Source: Candidatus Paralachnospira caecorum
GTDB lineage: Bacteria; Bacillota; Clostridia; Lachnospirales; Lachnospiraceae
Direction: 5' to 3'
Assembly (NCBI GenBank): GCA_904379015.1
Contig: CAJFHG010000002.1
Location: forward strand, 62,001-126,000
DNA: 64,000 nucleotides
Shown here: positions 52,876-61,943 of the stretch, in pieces
Layout: each line of letters starts with the position of its first letter
Numbering within the stretch: position 1 is the first letter of the stretch
The notes under the pieces: model-generated
The model's database searches: none
Seen by the model: the letters and a program-made list of their open reading frames with translations, nothing else
Told to the model about the DNA's origin: nothing
Position numbers and translations under genes: made by a program

Positions 52876-55521
52876 TTATTTCCGCAGCTGGCCGAGGCGT
52901 TCCTTCACCTGCTCCATCATCTGCTCATATTTGGCGAGTTTCTCTTTTTCTTCCTGGATCTTGGCTTCCGGAGCGCGGCTTATGAATTTCTCGTTGCCCA
53001 GCATGCCCCTGGAACGGGCCAGCTCCTTCTCCAGACGGGCTTCCTCCTTCTCCAGACGCTCGATCTCCTTGGACACATCCACAAGATCCGCGAAGGGCAT
53101 GTAGATCACCGCGCCGGCGGTCACGGCCGATACGGCGTCTTCCGGAATTCCCTCTTTCCCGGCCTGGATCACAGCCTCTCCGGCATTGGCCAGGGTCGTG
53201 AAGAATACCATGCCATTCTCAAAGATCTTCCGGACTCCCTCGTCCTCCGATACGACAAACACCTTTGCCTTCCGGCTCGGCGGAACATTCATGGAGGTCC
53301 TCACATTGCGGATGGCGCGGACCGCTCCCTTGATCGTCTCCACAGCATTCTCGTCCGCGGCAAAATTCCAGTCTGCCCTGTATTCCGGCCACCTGGAGAT
53401 CATGATCGACTCCTCCTCATCCTGCAGAGTGCAGAAAATTTCTTCTGTGATGAAGGGCATATAGGGATGCAGAAGCTTCAGGGACTGGATCAGCACGGTC
53501 TTCAGCGTCCACAGGGCCGCGGCCTTTGTCCCGTCCGTCTCGCTGTAAAGGCGGGGCTTCACCATCTCGATATACCAGTCGCAGAATTCCTCCCAGATAA
53601 AGTCGTATACCTTCTGAAGCGCAATGCCCAGCTCGTATTTATCCAGATTCTCCGTCACATCCTTCGCCAGGGTATTGACCTTGGAAAGAATCCATTTATC
53701 CGCGCCGGTCAGGGCGTCCGGGCCGACTTCTCCGACCGGCGCCTTTTCAATGTTCATCATGATAAACCGGGAAGCGTTCCATACCTTGTTGGCGAAATTC
53801 CGGCTGGATTCCACCCTTTCCCAGTAAAAACGCATATCATTTCCGGGGGCGTTTCCGGTGATCAGGGTCATGCGCAGCGCGTCGGCCCCGTATTTGTCGA
53901 TCACCTCCAGAGGATCGATGCCGTTCCCGAGGGATTTGCTCATCTTCCGTCCCTGGGAATCCCGCACCAGCCCGTGGATCAGCACCGTATGGAAGGGAAC
54001 TTCCCCAGTCTGCTCCAGAGCGGAGAATACCATCCGGATCACCCAGAAAAAGATAATGTCATAGCCGGTCACCAGCACGTCTGTGGGATAGAAATAATCC
54101 ATCTCCGGCGTTTTCTCCGGCCATCCAAGGGTTGAGAAGGGCCAGAGGGCAGAGCTGAACCAGGTATCCAGCGTATCCTCATCCTGCGTCATATGAGTAC
54201 AGCCGCATTTCGGGCATTTCTCCGGCATCTCTCTGGCAACCACCATCTCCCCGCATTCCTCACAGTAATAAGCGGGAATCCGGTGTCCCCACCAGAGCTG
54301 TCTGGAAATACACCAGTCGCGGATGTTCTCCAGCCAGTGGAGATAGGTCTTTCCGAAGCTCTCCGGCACAAACTTCAGCCTGCCGTCCTTCAGCGCCTCG
54401 ATGGCCGGCTTCGCCATCTCATCCATCTTCACGAACCACTGGGGCTTCACCATGGGCTCGATGGTGGTCTTGCAGCGGTCATGGGTTCCTACATTGTGGG
54501 AATGCTCCACGATCTTCACCAGAAGTCCCTGTTCCTTCAGGTCCTCCACCATGGCCTTCCTCGCCTCATACCGGTCCATGCCGGCGTACTTGCCGCATTT
54601 TTCATTCATGGTGGCGTCATCGTTGAGGATATTGATCTCCTCCAGATTGTGGCGTTTTCCCACCTCAAAGTCGTTGGGGTCGTGAGCCGGCGTGATCTTC
54701 ACGCAGCCGGTTCCGAATTCCTTATCCACATATTCATCGGCAATGACCGGGATCTCTCTGTCCGTCAGAGGCAGGAGCAGGGTCTTTCCGATCAGATCCT
54801 GATAGCGCTCGTCATCGGGATGCACCGCGACCGCCGTATCGCCCAGCATGGTCTCCGGTCTCGTGGTGGCAATCTCCACAAACCGTCCCGGCTCTCCCTT
54901 TACCGGATAATTGATATGCCAGAAATGACCGGCCTGCTCCTCATGGACCACCTCCGCGTCGGAAATCGAAGTATGGCATTCCGGACACCAGTTGATGATC
55001 CTGGAACCCTTGTAGATATATCCCTTTTCATAAAGCCGGATAAAGACCTCTTTGACTGCCTCCGAGCAGCCCTCGTCCATGGTAAAGCGCTCTCTGTCCC
55101 AGTCAGCGGAGGATCCCAGCTTCTTCAGCTGCTTCACGATCCGGCCGCCGTATTCCTTTTTCCAGTCCCAGGCGTACTTCAGGAATTCTTCCCGGGTCAG
55201 GTCCTCCTTGTTGATGCCTTCGCTTCTCAGCTTGTCGATGACCTTGACCTCCGTGGCGATCGCCGCGTGATCCGTTCCCGGCTGCCACAGGGCGGAATAG
55301 CCCTGCATCCGCTTATAGCGGATCAGAATATCCTGCATGGTATTGTCCAGCGCATGTCCCATATGGAGCTGCCCTGTAATATTGGGCGGGGGCATCACAA
55401 TCGTGAATGGCTTTTTGCTCCGGTCCACCTCTGCGTGGAAATACTTCTTTTCCAGCCATTTGTCATACAGCCGCTCTTCAATGGCCTGGGGATTATAAGT
55501 CTTTTCCAGTTCCTTTTTCAT
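52876..55521 (-). CDS. valS: Valyl-tRNA synthetase
   Basis: It charges tRNA-Val and edits threonine. The 881 residues show the class I HIGH motif as HMGH (53-56) within [16 protein letters not shown], the KMSKS loop [11 protein letters not shown], a cysteine cluster [21 protein letters not shown], the CP1 editing domain, and the C-terminal coiled coil ([24 protein letters not shown]). I start at ATG-AAA-AAA-GAA with AAAGG nine bases upstream; a nearer ATG touches the ribosome site. It is first in valS-folC and preceded by a T-box. Confidence 0.97.
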   Translation of the reverse strand: MKKELEKTYNPQAIEERLYDKWLEKKYFHAEVDRSKKPFTIVMPPPNITGQLHMGHALDNTMQDILIRYKRMQGYSALWQPGTDHAAIATEVKVIDKLRSEGINKEDLTREEFLKYAWDWKKEYGGRIVKQLKKLGSSADWDRERFTMDEGCSEAVKEVFIRLYEKGYIYKGSRIINWCPECHTSISDAEVVHEEQAGHFWHINYPVKGEPGRFVEIATTRPETMLGDTAVAVHPDDERYQDLIGKTLLLPLTDREIPVIADEYVDKEFGTGCVKITPAHDPNDFEVGKRHNLEEINILNDDATMNEKCGKYAGMDRYEARKAMVEDLKEQGLLVKIVEHSHNVGTHDRCKTTIEPMVKPQWFVKMDEMAKPAIEALKDGRLKFVPESFGKTYLHWLENIRDWCISRQLWWGHRIPAYYCEECGEMVVAREMPEKCPKCGCTHMTQDEDTLDTWFSSALWPFSTLGWPEKTPEMDYFYPTDVLVTGYDIIFFWVIRMVFSALEQTGEVPFHTVLIHGLVRDSQGRKMSKSLGNGIDPLEVIDKYGADALRMTLITGNAPGNDMRFYWERVESSRNFANKVWNASRFIMMNIEKAPVGEVGPDALTGADKWILSKVNTLAKDVTENLDKYELGIALQKVYDFIWEEFCDWYIEMVKPRLYSETDGTKAAALWTLKTVLIQSLKLLHPYMPFITEEIFCTLQDEEESIMISRWPEYRADWNFAADENAVETIKGAVRAIRNVRTSMNVPPSRKAKVFVVSEDEGVRKIFENGMVFFTTLANAGEAVIQAGKEGIPEDAVSAVTAGAVIYMPFADLVDVSKEIERLEKEEARLEKELARSRGMLGNEKFISRAPEAKIQEEKEKLAKYEQMMEQVKERLGQLRK

Positions 55522-55540
55522 TCTTTTCATCCTTTCCCAT

Positions 55541-55581
55541 AAAATGAAAATGCCCTTTCCTGTCCGTAGACAGAAAAGGGC
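55541..55581 (-). terminator. T-box-controlled terminator before valS
   Basis: GCCCTTTTCTGT pairs with ACAGGAAAGGGC followed by ATTTTCATTTT on the minus strand. The competing antiterminator uses the T-box sequence just upstream. Confidence 0.88.
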
Positions 55582-55850
55582 GAAATAACCGCGGTACCAC
55601 CTTTTTTCAGCCGCGCTTTCTGCAGCCGCGGCTCTCATTGGCCTTTTAACGGAGGCTGGCCGTGACTGCCTACTGCCGCCCGGAAACAGGGCGCTTCAGC
55701 AGTCAGACTCAGAAGCTACCTTCTGCCAGTGCTCTCATGGACGGCCTTCCAGCCGGTGAACCGTCCTCTCTGCATGCGCTGCCGGCATACTCCTCTTCCT
55801 CACAGTCTGTATCGCTTTCCGATTCTATACTCCGCCGGCCAAAGCCGTCC
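55582..55850 (-). promoter_or_regulatory. Valine T-box leader
   Basis: The minus strand contains the T-box sequence AAGGTGGTACCGCGG (55589-55603). Stem I is closed by CAGACT/AGTCTG, with AGTA on the 5' side of the specifier loop and GAAGGTAG on the 3' side, giving a GUA (Val) specifier. The AGAGAG element and GGCTGGAAG of distal stem I are also present. Uncharged tRNA-Val should favour antitermination and valS-folC expression. Confidence 0.92.
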
Positions 55851-55862
55851 GTAATCATCCCG

Positions 55863-55891
55863 ATTATACTATATCCCCGTCGTTTTGTAAA
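55863..55891 (-). promoter_or_regulatory. valS-folC promoter
   Basis: Minus strand TTTACA, 17-base spacer, TATAAT. It overlaps the last codons of the upstream 93-residue protein gene. Confidence 0.8.
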
Positions 55892-56145
55892 GGGGAAATC
55901 GGCCAGGTTCCCGCCTCGTACTCCCGGTTCAGGAGCGCCAGCGCTTCCTCGTACCCTTCCTCAGAAAACGCGAAGGTAAAATACCGTTTCTTCTCCTCCG
56001 GCGTCGCGTCAAAGGCGAAGGGCTCCGGATAGATGCAGACCTCCAGCTCCTCCTCCTGTCTGCGGAGCCGGTAGCGCATCCCCTGACAGCTCCCGTAAAA
56101 GGGAGATTTTTTAATAAACTGCAGAGGCAGAAGCTTTTCGATCAT
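55864..56145 (-). CDS. Hypothetical 93-residue protein
   Basis: The predicted cytoplasmic protein begins MIEKLLPLQFIKKSPFYGS and contains MRYRLRRQEEELEVCIYPEPFAFD and KKRYFTFAFSEEGYEEALALLN, a mixed alpha/beta pattern without a motif I can name. GGAGGAATCAAT precedes the ATG. It lies 33 bases after the ABC exporter membrane gene on the same strand and is probably read with it. Its 3' end doubles as the valS promoter. Confidence 0.7.
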   Translation of the reverse strand: MIEKLLPLQFIKKSPFYGSCQGMRYRLRRQEEELEVCIYPEPFAFDATPEEKKRYFTFAFSEEGYEEALALLNREYEAGTWPISPLQNDGDIV

Positions 56146-56178
56146 ATTGATTCCTCCATTCACCGGCGGCCGCGATGT

Positions 56179-57876
56179 CTATTCCATTGTGCGGATCCGT
56201 CTGACCCCGTAGGCCATGACCCCCGCGTAAAGGACCGCCGCGATCAGGACGAGGCCGGCGCAGACCAGCGCCGAAAAGGCCGCCACAGGCATGCGCACCG
56301 TCCCGTAAAGCCAGAAGATCAGAAATGCCAGTCCAAAGCCGGCGGCCATGGAAAGAAACATCGCCACCACCACGTTCATATTCTGTTTCACTGCCTGCTG
56401 CTCGCTTTCCCAGGACAGCTTCGGATGAAACAGATCCATGAAAAACTGGAGCAGGCTCTGGATCATATTGGCCGCCACTCCTCCGATCACCGTGGGGATC
56501 AGCGTCCAGGCCGGCAGTCCGAACCCGATGATCAGGATCAGCTGCAGGATCACACAGTAGAGCGTCGTGCCTGCCACGCCGATATAGACGCCCGACAGCA
56601 GCTTGGCCAGAAGCTGGGTCCTGTAAGGGACCGGAATGGCCTTCATAAACGCGAAATTCTTCCCCTCTCTGGAAATGGAGGTGCCTGCCACATAATTGAA
56701 TACGCCCGATATCAGCGAAACGCACAGGCCGACAAACAGCACCAGGGCACAGGCCGTCCCGCTCCTGAAATCGATCAGCCCGAAAATCATTCCCAGATCT
56801 CCGAGGCCTCCCTCCCGCGCCAGCTGGATCCCCACGGGAATGATCACGAACAGCGGCCACAAAAATACCAGCATCGCGCAGTTCATAAAATAAATGGGCG
56901 TTCTCACCAGAAGGCGCAGCTCCTTCTGCACATAAGCCTGTCTTGCGCTTTTTCTGCGGCTGATCTTCCGGCTCTCCTTATCGGAGATCCCTTTTCTCCT
57001 GGCAGTGGTCTCACGCATTCCCATCGCGCCCGCGAAATACAGCCTCTGGGCGATCAGGAAGAAAACCACCACCGCTGCAGCCGTAATAACCAGAAATATG
57101 AGCATGGACAGGAAATCCCCCTCCGTTATGCTCCTTCCCAGGAAACGCAGAGACGGGAAAATCCCGTTCATAATGCCCATCAGAGAATTTCTCCCCTGCA
57201 TCAGCAGCGCCGCCAGGGCCTCGCCTTCCATTTCTTCCATGCCGGACATGGCGCTGCTCAGGCCGAAGGCGAACACGATGCTGACCAGCACGCTGATAAT
57301 GCTCAGGAAATCCTTGTTTTTTACCCGCTTGAACACTCTCATGATGATCATGGATATGATGGCGCTGTAGACCAGCGGCATGACCGGAACCGCCAGCACG
57401 GCGATCACCATGAAGATCCAGTAAAGAACGCCCGCTCCCGAGGCCGCTCCGTATCCCACCAGGAACGGACACAGGAAATAGAGGGAGGTCAGGTATGTGT
57501 ACAGCAGGGAAATGGTAAATTTGGCCCCCACGATCTGCCAGGGATACAGCGGCATATAGAGCAGCTTTTCCACATCTCCGGTCATGTAAAATACGGAGAT
57601 GATCATGGGAAATCCCAACACAAAGCTCATGATGGAGCCGGCAAAAAACGCGAAATCCAGAGCGACGCCCTCCTGTCCCATGGGGGCCAGAAGGTCATAG
57701 GCGCCTGCCCCCGCCTGATAAAGCAGCCCGATCATTGGCAGCAGACAGACCAGCAGGATCAGCCACACGGCAGCGCCGCTCAGCCTTCTTTTCTTCTTTT
57801 TGCTGTTTCCGGAAGCTGTCATGTCCCCCAGGCCGGACTTCAGAAGCTTCCCAGTAAGGATCAAATATTTACGCAT
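56179..57876 (-). CDS. ABC-2 exporter membrane subunit
   Basis: The 565-residue integral membrane protein has about twelve hydrophobic helices in two halves separated by a basic loop (TTARRKGISDKESRKISRRKSARQ). The pattern fits ABC exporter permeases that work with the ATPase encoded just upstream (eight-base overlap). Motifs such as VSFVLGFPMIISVFYMTGDVEKLLYMPLYPWQIVGAKF are typical of the putative ABC exporter family. The substrate is unknown; bacteriocin or antibiotic export or immunity is a common role for this type. Confidence 0.82.
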   Translation of the reverse strand: MRKYLILTGKLLKSGLGDMTASGNSKKKKRRLSGAAVWLILLVCLLPMIGLLYQAGAGAYDLLAPMGQEGVALDFAFFAGSIMSFVLGFPMIISVFYMTGDVEKLLYMPLYPWQIVGAKFTISLLYTYLTSLYFLCPFLVGYGAASGAGVLYWIFMVIAVLAVPVMPLVYSAIISMIIMRVFKRVKNKDFLSIISVLVSIVFAFGLSSAMSGMEEMEGEALAALLMQGRNSLMGIMNGIFPSLRFLGRSITEGDFLSMLIFLVITAAAVVVFFLIAQRLYFAGAMGMRETTARRKGISDKESRKISRRKSARQAYVQKELRLLVRTPIYFMNCAMLVFLWPLFVIIPVGIQLAREGGLGDLGMIFGLIDFRSGTACALVLFVGLCVSLISGVFNYVAGTSISREGKNFAFMKAIPVPYRTQLLAKLLSGVYIGVAGTTLYCVILQLILIIGFGLPAWTLIPTVIGGVAANMIQSLLQFFMDLFHPKLSWESEQQAVKQNMNVVVAMFLSMAAGFGLAFLIFWLYGTVRMPVAAFSALVCAGLVLIAAVLYAGVMAYGVRRIRTME

Positions 57877-58594
57877 GTTCTGTCACCGCCAGGAAGATCT
57901 CCTCCAGGCTCATTCCTTCCGCGTATCCTTCTCTCAGCTGGGCCAGCGTACCCTGGAATACGATATGCCCTTTGTTGATGATGATCACCTTGTCGCAAAG
58001 CTTCTCCGCCACCTCCAGCACATGGGTGGAAAAAAGGACGGCACGGCCGCTGTCCGCGTGCTCGCGCATCATTTCCTTGAGCTCAAAGGCCGCCTTCGGA
58101 TCCAGACCGGTCAGCGGCTCATCCAGCACCCAGAGGGAGGGATCATGCAGGAGCGCTCCCATGACCATGATCTTCTGACGCATACCATGGGAATAGCTGA
58201 GGATCTTGTCCCCTAGGGCGTCCGTCATCTCAAACCGTTCCGCCATATCCCGGATCTTCTCTCTGCGGCCCTCCGTCGGAACGTCGTAAATATCCGCCAT
58301 GAAATTCAGATATTCCAGGCCCCGCAGGCGCAGGAAGCTGTCCGGATTGTCCGATACAAATCCGATCTTTTTCTTTGCCTCGATCGGTTTTTTCCTGATA
58401 TCGCTCCCGTCCAGGGTGATGGTCCCTTCCGTCGCCTCCAGGATCCCCGTGATCATCTTGAGCGTCGTTGTCTTCCCTGCTCCGTTGGGACCGATAAATC
58501 CTGTGATCTTTCCGTCCTCAACAGAAAACGTGCAGTCATCCACAGCCTTATGCATTCCGCTGTACACCTTTGACACATGTTCCAGGCAAATCAT
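57869..58594 (-). CDS. ABC transporter ATP-binding protein (exporter 2)
   Basis: The 241-residue ATPase has Walker A GPNGAGKTTTLKM, Q-loop GFVSDNPDSFLRL, signature LSYSHGMRQKIMVMGALLHDP (variant SHGMRQ), Walker B LWVLDEPLTGLDP and switch His in LFSTHVLEVAEKLCD. It resembles the YtrB/NatA/bacitracin-export type that drives ABC-2 permeases. It overlaps the membrane subunit gene and has its own promoter, so this pair can be expressed separately from the GntR-led set upstream. Confidence 0.93.
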   Translation of the reverse strand: MICLEHVSKVYSGMHKAVDDCTFSVEDGKITGFIGPNGAGKTTTLKMITGILEATEGTITLDGSDIRKKPIEAKKKIGFVSDNPDSFLRLRGLEYLNFMADIYDVPTEGRREKIRDMAERFEMTDALGDKILSYSHGMRQKIMVMGALLHDPSLWVLDEPLTGLDPKAAFELKEMMREHADSGRAVLFSTHVLEVAEKLCDKVIIINKGHIVFQGTLAQLREGYAEGMSLEEIFLAVTEHA

Positions 58595-58681
58595 AATTTT
58601 TCTCCTTTTCAGTATATGCCGCTCAATTTTCGGACCATTTTATTTTCATCCTCAATTTCCGCAGCGTTTTATGTTGTGGAG

Positions 58682-58710
58682 ATTGTAGCTCTTCAGTCAA
58701 CTTTTGTCAA
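58682..58710 (-). promoter_or_regulatory. Promoter of the second ABC exporter pair
   Basis: Minus strand TTGACA, 17-base spacer, TACAAT, about 90 bases before the ATPase ATG. Confidence 0.75.
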
Positions 58711-58747
58711 CCATCAATCAGATTATAATTGTATTAAGAAAATATTT

Positions 58748-59389
58748 CTAAAATTCTTTGTGTTTGTAAATACTTAAGGATACCAGACAGGAGACTGCCA
58801 GAAGGACCATAGTGCCCGCGGCCAGGACAGGCATCAGGCGCTCCAGCGTTCCGCCGCTGACAGAAATCCGGATCCCCTGCTTCTCCATCAGAAGAAGCAC
58901 AGCGAAGGGAATCATAAACACCAGGATCACCGCGACCCGTCCCCGTTCTGATCCCAGCCAGAACAGCAGAGGGATCACCACAGACATAAAAGCGGCGGCC
59001 CCCATGAGCGCGATCCCCATATAAAACAGGCCGTCCAGCGGATCTTTACCGGCTGTCAGGTTCACGGCGGCCTGTATGGCCATACCCCCGGCGGCCGCCG
59101 CGCACATGCAGATCACGGTCATCAGATATTTGCTCACCACCACCTGAGTCCTGGTCACGGGAAGCACGTTCACGTAACCCAGCCAGCCGGATTTTTCCCC
59201 GTAGGAAAACGAATAGATCACGATCATCGCGCTGAACAGAACAACAATAAACTGCATGCCCTCCACGCCGTTCCCGCCCGTTCCTCTCTGAACCAGCATC
59301 AGAATATAGTAAAATGCCAGAATCGCCACATACAGAAGAATCACCTTCCGCATCGTCATAAAGTCGTTTCGCAAAAGCCCTCTCATCAT
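58748..59389 (-). CDS. ABC-2 transporter permease
   Basis: The 213-residue protein has six predicted helices (VILLYVAILAFYYILMLV, FIVVLFSAMIVIYSF, YLMTVICMCAAAAGGMAIQAAV...) and the ABC-2 membrane pattern SYGEKSGWLGYVNVLPVTRTQVVVSKYLM. It starts right after the upstream ATPase gene, forming an ATPase-permease pair under the YtrA-type regulator. The substrate is unknown; a role in responding to envelope stress is plausible. Confidence 0.85.
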   Translation of the reverse strand: MMRGLLRNDFMTMRKVILLYVAILAFYYILMLVQRGTGGNGVEGMQFIVVLFSAMIVIYSFSYGEKSGWLGYVNVLPVTRTQVVVSKYLMTVICMCAAAAGGMAIQAAVNLTAGKDPLDGLFYMGIALMGAAAFMSVVIPLLFWLGSERGRVAVILVFMIPFAVLLLMEKQGIRISVSGGTLERLMPVLAAGTMVLLAVSCLVSLSIYKHKEF

Positions 59390-59390
59390 T

Positions 59391-60233
59391 CTACGCCTCC
59401 CTGCCGTAATATAACATGACCGTTTCCAGATTCGCCGGATCCGCGGACCATCCGGAGGGAAGCGCGGTTTTCCTCACCAGGACCTCCAGGCCGAAAGCGG
59501 TCTTCCGGATGCCGGCCACAGCGCCTCTGTCCAGTTCCTCCAGCTGCCGCTCTGTGCAGTGGACGATCCCGTAGGACTCCAGAAGCCGGTCCTTCTCCTC
59601 TGAAAACAGGACGCGCCCGCCGTGAATATAGGTAATATAATCGCAGACCTTTTCCAGATCGCTCAGAATATGCGACGATACAAAAACGCTGTGCCGCTCA
59701 TCCATGACAAAATCCTGAAAGGTCTCGAGAAGCGCCTCCCTTGCCCTGGGATCCAGACCTCCGGCCGCCTCGTCCAGTATGAGCAGCTCTGCGCTGTGAG
59801 AGATAGCCGCCGCCAGAGAAAGCTTCATTTTCATGCCCTTTGAATACTCCTTGATCAGTTTCTTTCTGCTGATCCCGTAACGGGACAGCATCTCCTCGTA
59901 CTGGTCCTGGTTCCAGTTCCTGTAGATTCCCCGCATGACCTTTCCCACCTGAACGCCCGTAAGCTCTTCAGAAAAACAGCAGCTGTCCATGACCACGCCG
60001 ATCCTCTCCTTGATATTCCGCCTGAGCGACCGGCTGTCCTCTCCGAAGATCCGGATCGTTCCCGAGTCTCTTCTGACCAGGTCCAGGATCAGCTTGATGG
60101 TGGTCGTCTTTCCCGCTCCGTTTTCCCCGATCAGGCCCATAATACAGCCGGCAGGAAGGGTGAGATTCACATCCTCCAGAGAAAACCCCCGGTACCGTTT
60201 TGACACATGTTCCAGCTTCAACAGATCTTCCAT
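59391..60233 (-). CDS. ABC transporter ATP-binding protein (exporter 1)
   Basis: The 280-residue ATPase has Walker A GENGAGKTTTIKL, Q-loop region GVVMDSCCFSEELTG, the modified signature YSKGMKMKLSLAAAISH, Walker B LLILDEAAGGLDPRAREAL and His in FVSSHILSDLEKVCD. LDEAAGGLDP is close to YtrB-type ATPases. A C-terminal extension of about 60 residues is regulatory-looking. It follows gntR by 13 bases. Confidence 0.92.
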   Translation of the reverse strand: MEDLLKLEHVSKRYRGFSLEDVNLTLPAGCIMGLIGENGAGKTTTIKLILDLVRRDSGTIRIFGEDSRSLRRNIKERIGVVMDSCCFSEELTGVQVGKVMRGIYRNWNQDQYEEMLSRYGISRKKLIKEYSKGMKMKLSLAAAISHSAELLILDEAAGGLDPRAREALLETFQDFVMDERHSVFVSSHILSDLEKVCDYITYIHGGRVLFSEEKDRLLESYGIVHCTERQLEELDRGAVAGIRKTAFGLEVLVRKTALPSGWSADPANLETVMLYYGREA

Positions 60234-60246
60234 CCTGACTCCTCCG

Positions 60247-60618
60247 TTATTCCTCCATTAATAGATTCAGCATTTCCGACAGCTCCTCTCTGCCGATCCC
60301 GCACATTTTCGCCGCCGAAGCCGCCTTTTCCAGATGCTCCTCGACCTCGCGCAGCTTCTGCTCCCGGAGAAATTCCCGGTTCGGGGCCGCCACAAAGCTT
60401 CCCTTTCCCGTGTAGGAAACCAGAAATCCCTCCCGCTCCAGCTCTTCATAGGCCCGTTTTGTCGTAATCACACTGATCCGCAGCTCCTTCGCCAGAAGAC
60501 GCATGGAGGGCAGCGCGTCCCCCTCCTTCAGTTCTCCTGAAATGATCTGCGCTTTGATCTGCGTCACGATCTGCTGATAGATCGGTTCGCCGTTTGCATT
60601 GCTGATGTAAATATTCAT
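60247..60618 (-). CDS. GntR-family repressor, YtrA subfamily
   Basis: The 123-residue DNA-binding protein has a winged helix (IYQQIVTQIKAQIISGELKEGDALPSMRLLAKELRISVITTKRAYEELEREGFL) followed by a short helical dimerisation tail (FLREQKLREVEEHLEKAASAAKMCG), the YtrA layout. In relatives these repress their ABC exporter operon until a cell-wall antibiotic or stress appears. I start at the ATG preceded by GGGAGAAATCAA. Its promoter has AT-rich repeats suitable for autoregulation. Confidence 0.93.
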   Translation of the reverse strand: MNIYISNANGEPIYQQIVTQIKAQIISGELKEGDALPSMRLLAKELRISVITTKRAYEELEREGFLVSYTGKGSFVAAPNREFLREQKLREVEEHLEKAASAAKMCGIGREELSEMLNLLMEE

Positions 60619-60641
60619 TTGATTTCTCCCATGGGTACGCA

Positions 60642-60687
60642 ATATTGTGTATATATAATATATATAATATTGTCACTGTGCTGTCAA
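60642..60687 (-). promoter_or_regulatory. Promoter and possible operator of the gntR-ABC operon
   Basis: Minus strand TTGACA, 17-base spacer, TATATA. The -10 region is embedded in alternating AT with CAATATT and AATATTG elements flanking it, a likely GntR-type operator. Confidence 0.6.
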
Positions 60688-60735
60688 TACCCAAATCCAC
60701 ATTTCAGAAATAAACTGATCCCCCACCGCATAAAA

Positions 60736-60816
60736 AAGAATCCTGCTTTGCAGGATTCTCCGCCTGCGGCGGATCGCTTCAGCGATATATTCCACTCCGC
60801 CGCAGTGCGATCCTGC
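60736..60816. repeat. Structured intergenic repeat, copy 2
   Basis: Nearly identical to 49631-49711 in the same orientation. Read on the minus strand it ends in AGAATCCTGC/GCAGGATTCT followed by TTTTTTA, so this copy could itself act as a terminator. It lies between fnt and gntR. Confidence 0.85.
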
Positions 60817-60855
60817 GGAGCATTTTTGTTTCATGGGGAACGCAGTTTCCTATGA

Positions 60856-60910
60856 AATAAAAAATCCCCCTCGGCAGCTCCGGCAATCGCCTTCTCTGTC
60901 CAAGGGGGAT
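60856..60910 (-). terminator. fnt terminator
   Basis: On the minus strand ATCCCCCTTGG pairs with CCGAGGGGGAT, with an internal GGCGATTGCC-type stem, followed by TTTTTTATTTC. It ends the formate channel transcript. Confidence 0.8.
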
Positions 60911-60969
60911 CTTACCCGCTTCCGCATTCCGGGAAGCAGTGATGTATAACCGGCCAGTCTGCCGGTTTT

Positions 60970-61737
60970 TTATTTTCTGCTGATCAGATAGTAAGGCAGC
61001 GCCGTGAACACAATGCCGCCCACCATATTGCCCAATGTTACCGCGATCAGATTTGCCGCGATTCCGCTTCCGGAAATTGCCACTCCATTGGGATCCAGGA
61101 TGCCAATGCTGAAGTAGGTCATGTTGGCAACGCTGTGCTCAAATGTGCATACCATGAAGATCATAATGCACCAGGTAATCATGATCAGCTTGCCGCTTTC
61201 GGATTTCATCTTTGTTCCGCACCATACAGCCAGGCACACGCAGATGTTGCACATAATGCCTTTAAAGAACAGATCCAGGATGTCGCCGGATGCCTTTGTG
61301 GCCGCTGTATTGGCAAAGTACGCGCCCAGATCGCCTGTCGGAACCTTTGTAAAATGGAACAGCACCGCGATCAGGAAAGAACCGACCAGATTGCCGATAT
61401 AGCAGAAGATCCAGAGCTTGATCGTATCGCTCCACGGAACCTCTTTTTTCATAGAAGCTGACGCCATCACAAAGTTATTTCCGGTGAACAGTTCAGAGCC
61501 TGCCATCACCACCAGACTCAGAGCGGACGCGAAAACAAATGCCGTGGTGATCTTAACCGCGCCGGCTGCTCCGGCTGCCGTCATGGCATAACCGATACAC
61601 TGACTGATCAGCGCGCCGAACCCTACAAACATACCTGCCAGCATGGCCGCGATAAAGTATCCGACAGGATTGTTTTTCATCAGATTCCGTTTTGCCTTTC
61701 CCGCGTTGGCCACTGCCTGAAACTCGTCTTTAAACAT
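60970..61737 (-). CDS. Formate/nitrite family channel
   Basis: FNT proteins are pentameric channels for formate, nitrite or hydrosulfide. The 255 residues have six helices and signature loops: AGMFVGFGALISQC, SELFTGNNFVMASAS, NLVGSFLIAVLFHFT, GIMCNICVCLAVWCGTKMKSESGKLIMITWCIMIFMVCTFEHSVANMTYF and GNMVGGIVFTALPYYL. I start at ATG-TTT-AAA after AAGGAGGAAGAGGATT. A ZTP riboswitch and terminator in the leader point to formate as the substrate, since ZTP reports shortage of formyl-tetrahydrofolate. Confidence 0.94.
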   Translation of the reverse strand: MFKDEFQAVANAGKAKRNLMKNNPVGYFIAAMLAGMFVGFGALISQCIGYAMTAAGAAGAVKITTAFVFASALSLVVMAGSELFTGNNFVMASASMKKEVPWSDTIKLWIFCYIGNLVGSFLIAVLFHFTKVPTGDLGAYFANTAATKASGDILDLFFKGIMCNICVCLAVWCGTKMKSESGKLIMITWCIMIFMVCTFEHSVANMTYFSIGILDPNGVAISGSGIAANLIAVTLGNMVGGIVFTALPYYLISRK

Positions 61738-61774
61738 AATCCTCTTCCTCCTTCTGACTTTCGCCGCCCCCAAT

Positions 61775-61817
61775 GAGAATATAAAAGGGCAGCATTCGCA
61801 AAGTACAAATGCTGCCC
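61775..61817 (-). terminator. ZTP-riboswitch-controlled terminator before fnt
   Basis: GGGCAGCAT pairs with ATGCTGCCC followed by TTTTATATTC on the minus strand. Its 5' arm overlaps the final GGGC of the aptamer, so ligand-bound aptamer and terminator exclude each other. Confidence 0.88.
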
Positions 61818-61884
61818 AGACGGTCGGCTTATATGGATCCCGGCTGCACCGTGTTTTCACGCTTTCCCGCCAGCGACCGAGACC
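61811..61884 (-). promoter_or_regulatory. ZTP (pfl motif) riboswitch
   Basis: The minus strand reads GGTCTCGGTCGCTGGCGGG... and ends with GCCGACCGTCTGGGCA, the conserved 3' core of the ZTP/pfl aptamer. It precedes a formate/nitrite channel gene and an intrinsic terminator. Known ZTP riboswitches turn genes on when ZTP/ZMP accumulates during folate one-carbon shortage. Confidence 0.9.
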
Positions 61885-61900
61885 TTTTATTTACGTTAAT

Positions 61901-61929
61901 AATATAACACACTTCACAGAATCCGTCAA
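61901..61929 (-). promoter_or_regulatory. fnt promoter
   Basis: Minus strand TTGACG, 17-base spacer, TATATT, placing the start about 10-15 bases upstream of the aptamer. Confidence 0.8.
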
Positions 61930-61943
61930 CTGGTTTCCGCAAT

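Noticed and set aside
56425-57978. 517-residue plus-strand ORF
   Set aside because: Antisense shadow of the ABC exporter membrane subunit; extremely His/Gln-rich, no start signal.
60862-60910. Glycine riboswitch suggested by GGACAGAG downstream of fnt
   Set aside because: Only an eight-base match; the GCCGAAGG core and tandem aptamer structure are missing. The hairpin and T run are better explained as the fnt terminator.
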